Shown here: positions 60,562-64,000 of the stretch, piece after piece
How positions within the stretch are numbered: position 1 is the first letter of the stretch
How the letters are laid out: the number at the start of each line of letters is the position of its first letter
Source: Curtobacterium sp. 'Ferrero'
GTDB lineage: Bacteria > Actinomycetota > Actinomycetes > Actinomycetales > Microbacteriaceae
Assembly (NCBI RefSeq): GCF_002412165.1
Contig: NZ_NXIA01000012.1
Location: forward strand, 1 to 64,000
Length of the DNA: 64,000 nucleotides
Reading direction: 5' to 3'
The notes under the pieces: model-generated
The model's input: only the letters and a program-made list of their open reading frames with translations
Told to the model about the DNA's origin: nothing
Databases searched by the model: none
Program-made: the position numbers and the translations under genes

Positions 60562-60780
60562 TCAGTGCGCGCGGAACTCCGGGCGGTCGGCGAGCGGTCC
60601 CATCGCGGCGTGCACGGCGCTCTTCGCGGAGCCGAGCGACGGGAACACCCCGCCGGTGCTCCGTCGACCGAAGAGTTCGACGTGGAACCCGTCCGGCTCG
60701 CGGTGGATGCTGCCGACCGCGCCCGCGGGTCCGACCGCCACCCAGGTCGTGGACCCTGTCGTCATCGTGTTGTTCGTCAT
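60562..60780 (-). CDS. 72-residue protein, unknown, related to the 88-residue protein nearby
   Basis: Small soluble protein: beta-hairpin (Ala-Val-Gly-Ser-Ile-His-Arg), Phe-His-Val-Glu-Leu-Phe-Gly, then Phe-Pro-Ser-Leu-Gly-Ser-Ala-Lys-Ser-Ala-Val-His-Ala-Ala. The same order of elements appears in the protein at 61543-61809. Supported by a GAGGAGG ribosome site. It lies 37 bp after msrA on the same strand. Confidence 0.7.
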   Translation of the reverse strand: MTNNTMTTGSTTWVAVGPAGAVGSIHREPDGFHVELFGRRSTGGVFPSLGSAKSAVHAAMGPLADRPEFRAH

Positions 60781-60817
60781 CGATCGACCACCTCCTCGTG
60801 GCCCCGACGCCCGTCGT

Positions 60818-61345
60818 TCAGGACGCCAGGATGTACTGACTGTAGGCCCTGCGGACCTTGTTCACCTTCGGCAGCGCCACCGCGAGGCAGTAGCCCTGGC
60901 CAGGGTTCTTCGCGAAGAAGTCCTGGTGGTACTCCTCCGCTCGGTGGAACGTCGTGAGCGGCTCGATGGTCGTCACGACATCGCCGTCCCAGATGTCCGA
61001 CGCGCGCTCGATCGCCCGTTCGAACAGCGCACGCTGCGCGTCGTCCGCGGGGAACATCGCGGACCGGTACTGCGTGCCGACGTCGGCGCCCTGCCGGTTG
61101 AGCTGGCGCGGGTCGTGCAGCGTGAAGAAGACGTCGAGGACCACGTCGGCCGGCAGCACGGACTCGTCGAACGTCACCGCGACCGCCTCGGCGTGCCCGG
61201 TGGTCCCCGTGCAGACCGCCTCGTAGGTCGGGTCGTCGGTCACACCGCCGACGTAGCCGGACACGACGTCCTGCACGCCCTGGAGGGTGCGGTAGACGGC
61301 ATCGAGGCACCAGAAGCAACCTCCGGCGAGGACGAACGTGGTCAT
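60818..61345 (-). CDS. msrA: Peptide methionine sulfoxide reductase MsrA
   Basis: 175 residues. The catalytic Cys10 is in Gly-Gly-Cys-Phe-Trp-Cys; His-Ala-Glu-Ala-Val and Gly-Thr-Gln-Tyr-Arg-Ser complete the active site. The C-terminal resolving Cys is in Gly-Gln-Gly-Tyr-Cys. It repairs S-sulfoxides of Met in proteins. Confidence 0.96.
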   Translation of the reverse strand: MTTFVLAGGCFWCLDAVYRTLQGVQDVVSGYVGGVTDDPTYEAVCTGTTGHAEAVAVTFDESVLPADVVLDVFFTLHDPRQLNRQGADVGTQYRSAMFPADDAQRALFERAIERASDIWDGDVVTTIEPLTTFHRAEEYHQDFFAKNPGQGYCLAVALPKVNKVRRAYSQYILAS

Positions 61346-61463
61346 GCGGACAACCTACCCCGCGTGACCGGGGACGCCCGGGGAAGGGGGACGATCCCTG
61401 CACTCGTCGCGGTCGTGCCGCTCCCGTCCACAGGATCGCGGCACCCGCCCGGTATGTCGGTGG

Positions 61464-61479
61464 TCGAACGTACCTTCGA
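61464..61479 (+). promoter_or_regulatory. LexA (SOS)-like box
   Basis: TCGAACGTACCTTCGA differs by one base from the actinobacterial/Gram-positive form TCGAAC-N4-GTTCGA and is flanked by GG/CC that extend the symmetry. It lies 63 bp before the 88-residue protein gene and 118 bp from the divergent msrA start. Confidence 0.45.
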
Positions 61480-61542
61480 CCACAGCACCAGACAGCGACC
61501 CGACCGGACGACCGGGCGGCCCCGACCAGCAGGAGGCACACG

Positions 61543-61809
61543 ATGCAGACACAGCACGAACCGTCGTTCCGGATCCGGACCGCTTCGGTCGCCCGCAGTC
61601 GCGGCGACCTCCGCATCCTCGACGTCCGCGACGACCTGAGCCGGGTCACGCGTGCCAACGGCGAGGTCGTCGGCTACGTCGACCGGGTGGACGTGGCCGG
61701 CGGGACCGCGTACCGCGCCCGACGCTACGTGCCGACGGAGCGTCGGTTCGTCGAGTTCCCGAACGTCTGGTCGGCGGACGACGCCGTGGACTGCCTCCGA
61801 TGGGGCTGA
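61543..61809 (+). CDS. 88-residue protein, unknown, possible SOS gene
   Basis: A small basic N-terminus leads into strands (Leu-Arg-Ile-Leu-Asp-Val-Arg-Asp-Asp, Val-Val-Gly-Tyr-Val-Asp-Arg-Val) and ends with Phe-Pro-Asn-Val-Trp-Ser-Ala-Asp-Asp-Ala-Val-Asp-Cys-Leu. A strong AGGAGG site precedes ATG. Resembles the 72-residue protein in layout. The LexA-like box upstream hints at DNA-damage control. No known function. Confidence 0.75.
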   Translation: MQTQHEPSFRIRTASVARSRGDLRILDVRDDLSRVTRANGEVVGYVDRVDVAGGTAYRARRYVPTERRFVEFPNVWSADDAVDCLRWG

Positions 61810-61895
61810 CCCAGCGCGCCCGGGCGACCAGACGATCGGGCGGATCACCGACCGGGGTCCCCGGACCGTCGGCGATCCGTGGGTAGGGTGCGCGC

Positions 61896-63041
61896 ATGGA
61901 CTGGTGGAACGAGCTGACCGACTGGACCGCCTCGGACGACGGCTGGCGCGTGCTCTCCGGCGCGATCATCCCCTTCGTGGCCATCGTGGTGGCGGGTGTC
62001 GTCGCCGCGCTCATCGGCCGGGGTGCGACGAAGCGCGTCGTCGCCCTGCAGGAGCGCGAGGCGAAGAACGCCGCCGTCGCCGCGATCATCTCCGCGGCGC
62101 GCAAGGCCGCGACCTGGGGGTCGCTCGGTCACGAGGAGCGCGCATACGCCGATCACCTCGCCGAGGATGCCGACGTCCGACTCCGACTCCTCCCCGTGTC
62201 CGGGTCGCCGCTCGCCGCCAACTGGGCGCAGCACGAGATCGCCGACATCAAGAAGAACTCCTCGACGTTCAGCTTCCAGGCCGAGCAGTCCCTGGCCGAG
62301 TTCCGCGATCGGCTGCTCGAGTGGCAGGCCCGTCCCGGTCGCGCCCGCAAGCTCTTCAAGTACGACCTCGAGCGGTGGAAGTTCGAGACGCCGGACCCTG
62401 ACGCCGACCTCGTGCGCCGGCAGCAGGACTGGAACGCCGACCAGGCCGCGGGTCGCGCGGCTGCGCCGTCGACACCGACCACCACGGCGCTGCGCCAGCC
62501 GGGAGGCGCGCCCTCCTCCGCCCCGTCCGCTGCGGGTGGCACCGCGGCTGCGGCCGGCACCGCGGCTGCGGCCGGGTCGTCGGCGACGGGTGCCGACACG
62601 TCGGCGACCACGCCGCTCTCCGACGGCGGTCGGCCGCTGTCCGACGGACTCACCCGGCCCTACGGCGGAGACGTCTCCGCCCCCGCCTCGGGCTCCGCGC
62701 CGATGCGGCCGACGCTGGGCACGCCCGGCCGACCGACAGCGGAGGACGCCGGAGACGACGACGCGGTCGACGACCGGTCGAGTGCCGGCGCGCTCGGCGA
62801 CGGGTCGAACCCCGGCTCCGCCGACCGCCCGGTCCCGCCGCCCGTCGCCCGTCCGACCGCTGCCGACGCACACGTCAACCGTCCGGCATCGACCGTGGCG
62901 ACGCCCGCCACGAAGTCCGTCCCCACGCGCGTGCAGGGCGGTCCGGCCGAACCCGCCGACGCGAGCGAGACCGACGAGGCGCCGTACACGCAGCCGATCA
63001 GTGCGAGTGAGCTCCGCCGCCGGTCGTCCGACGACGACTGA
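61896..63041 (+). CDS. Membrane-anchored protein with long Ala/Pro/Thr-rich tail
   Basis: 381 residues. A short N-terminus and one membrane helix (about 20-41) are followed by a charged helical, coiled-coil-like region (about 45-165). A disordered tail of about 210 residues rich in Ala, Pro, Ser, Asp contains a short repeat (Gly-Thr-Ala-Ala-Ala-Ala twice). The tail is probably cytoplasmic because positive residues follow the helix. No family recognised. TAGGGT lies 6 nt before ATG. Confidence 0.75.
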   Translation: MDWWNELTDWTASDDGWRVLSGAIIPFVAIVVAGVVAALIGRGATKRVVALQEREAKNAAVAAIISAARKAATWGSLGHEERAYADHLAEDADVRLRLLPVSGSPLAANWAQHEIADIKKNSSTFSFQAEQSLAEFRDRLLEWQARPGRARKLFKYDLERWKFETPDPDADLVRRQQDWNADQAAGRAAAPSTPTTTALRQPGGAPSSAPSAAGGTAAAAGTAAAAGSSATGADTSATTPLSDGGRPLSDGLTRPYGGDVSAPASGSAPMRPTLGTPGRPTAEDAGDDDAVDDRSSAGALGDGSNPGSADRPVPPPVARPTAADAHVNRPASTVATPATKSVPTRVQGGPAEPADASETDEAPYTQPISASELRRRSSDDD

Positions 63042-63061
63042 TCGCCGAGCGACGCTCGGAC

Positions 63062-63099
63062 GACGAAGGCCGCCTCCCGATCGGGTGGCGGCCTTCGTC
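63062..63099 (+). terminator. Hairpin
   Basis: GACGAAGGCCGCC (63062-63074) and its complement (63087-63099), 12-nt loop, 20 nt after the anchored-protein stop and next to the 3' end of tRNA-Arg on the other strand. Confidence 0.7.
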
Positions 63100-63100
63100 A

Positions 63101-63176
63101 TGGTGCCCCCGGCAGGAATCGAACCCGCGACACGGAGGGTAGAAACCACCTGCTCTATCCACTGAGCTACGGAGGC
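63101..63176 (-). tRNA. tRNA-Arg (TCT)
   Basis: Minus-strand cloverleaf: acceptor GCCTCCG/CGGGGGC (one U-G pair), loop TTTCTAC with anticodon TCT, T-arm GGGTTCGATTCC, discriminator A and encoded CCA. The anticodon stem GGTGG/CCTCC has a U-U mismatch in its third pair. Confidence 0.93.
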
Positions 63177-63289
63177 GGACGGCGACGATTCTAGTCCGCA
63201 GGTCCCCGCGACGAGGACGCGCCTCGGTGCGGGATCGAGACGGTCCTCCGGGCGCAGCACCCGTCGATGCTAGCGACCCGCGTCGGCGT

Positions 63290-64000
63290 TCACGAGGCCT
63301 CGGTGAGGTCGTACACCGTGACACCGCCGATCGAGGTCGCAGTGAAGTGCTCCTCGACCCAGTTCGTGATGGCGGACGCGCTGTCGTCGGAGTCCTGCGA
63401 CGACCCGGTTCCGCTGGCGATGAAGTAGTGCACCGCACCGTCGGCCACGTCCTGCTCGAACTCGGCGAGCGTCGGTGACGGATCCGTCCCGTTGAACCCA
63501 CCGATGGGCATCACGGCGTGGCCGGTGGCGAGCTGGTACGAGGCGGCACTGTTCGACCCGACGGTCGCGGCGACCCAGGTGTAGTCGTCGGCGTCGGCAA
63601 GCAGGGCGGACCGGAGTGCGCTGGCGACCTCGGTCGAACCGCCGAGCAGGTTCGCTGCGCCGCCGTTCCCCGAGGGGCCGCCGCCCGCACTGCCGTCCGA
63701 AGCGCTGCCCGGGGTGGAGGGAATGCCCGCTCCCTGACCACCCTGACCGCCCTGACCCGACTGGCCCGTGCTGCTCCCGCCCGCCGGGCCACCACCAGGC
63801 ATGCCACCCTGCGCCCCGCCGCCCGTGCCTCCGCCCGCGCCGGCGCCCGCTCCGCCTCCGGTCGGAGCACCCGCGCGTCCACCTCCGAACCCGGTCGTCG
63901 TCACCGACGGTCCGGCCGACGGGAGCGCCCCCGTGTGCGCCGTCGTGACCGTCTCGATCGAGGACGCCGTCGGACCGAGGAGGCCGGTGACCGCAGCGCC
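63290..64000 (-). CDS. ArnT-like glycosyltransferase 39 protein, C-terminal part
   Basis: At least 237 residues; open through the right edge, so the membrane part lies outside. Visible are a Gly-rich linker of about 70 residues (Gly-Gln-Gly-Gly-Gln-Gly-Gly repeats) and a soluble domain with Trp-Val-Ala-Ala-Thr-Val-Gly-Ser-Asn, Tyr-Gln-Leu-Ala-Thr-Gly and Ile-Gly-Gly-Phe-Asn-Gly-Thr-Asp-Pro-Ser-Pro. This C-terminal domain is typical of actinobacterial YkcA/YkcB-like mannosyltransferases. It shows no link with the GT-C gene at the left edge. Confidence 0.8.
   Translation of the reverse strand, partial: GAAVTGLLGPTASSIETVTTAHTGALPSAGPSVTTTGFGGGRAGAPTGGGAGAGAGGGTGGGAQGGMPGGGPAGGSSTGQSGQGGQGGQGAGIPSTPGSASDGSAGGGPSGNGGAANLLGGSTEVASALRSALLADADDYTWVAATVGSNSAASYQLATGHAVMPIGGFNGTDPSPTLAEFEQDVADGAVHYFIASGTGSSQDSDDSASAITNWVEEHFTATSIGGVTVYDLTEAS

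Overview
The window is very GC-rich actinobacterial chromosome. Almost every gene ends codons in G or C, GTG/TTG starts are common, two ClpP subunits are encoded side by side, and mycothiol-type (Rv2466c-like) and trHbO proteins are present. The gene content and the palindromic intergenic elements suggest Microbacteriaceae, most likely Curtobacterium; that genus call is inference. No phage, integrase, transposase, rRNA or CRISPR array was seen.

Layout. 1-1.65 kb: tandem repeat and a GT-C membrane glycosyltransferase. 1.8-7.6 kb: a TetR regulator divergent from a complete peptide/nickel-type ABC importer (lipoprotein, two permeases, fused double ATPase). 7.9-15.5 kb: MHS-type transporter, valS, a small protein, a TetR regulator and an M3 peptidase. 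15.7-21.8 kb: the proteostasis block (clpX, clpP2, clpP1, tig, tRNA-Pro), with a copper-type ycnI-copC pair in opposite orientation between clpP2 and clpX. 21.9-24.2 kb: small membrane protein, tRNA-Gly, and an ArsR-like regulator unit flanked by an intact DUF1905 gene and a frameshifted copy of it.

24.5-34.3 kb holds the most coherent catabolic unit. It encodes a secreted Endo-H-like GH18 enzyme, a GH38 alpha-mannosidase, a GH5-type enzyme resembling the beta-mannosidases that cut the Man-beta-1,4-GlcNAc core, a CUT1 sugar importer (binding protein plus two permeases) and a divergent LacI repressor with two palindromic operators. Together they read as a high-mannose N-glycan utilisation operon: release outside the cell, import of the oligosaccharide, trimming inside.

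34.4-45.9 kb is mixed: small protein, DMT exporter, NarL-type two-component pair, AraC regulator, a repeat-filled gap, serine hydrolase, PaiB-like protein, amidohydrolase, Nei-type glycosylase, RpiB, and an XRE-cupin/GNAT pair whose start codons overlap head to head. 45.9-49.0 kb is an accessory operon of four genes with a WXG100-like small protein, a larger secreted-toxin-like protein interrupted at a run of eight G, and two proteins of unknown function that could be immunity factors.

49.1-64 kb is mostly housekeeping: a Rv2466c-like DsbA protein, aminopeptidase N, MscS channel, trHbO, an epimerase, two thioesterases, EttA, a secreted unknown protein, an SSB paralogue, MsrA, two related small proteins (one behind a LexA-like box), an anchored Ala/Pro-rich protein, tRNA-Arg, and the C-terminal end of an ArnT-like glycosyltransferase running off the right edge.

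Two sequence-wide patterns recur. Many starts lie 6-9 nt after a TANNNT -10 box, implying leaderless transcripts. Gaps between genes carry several families of long palindromes.
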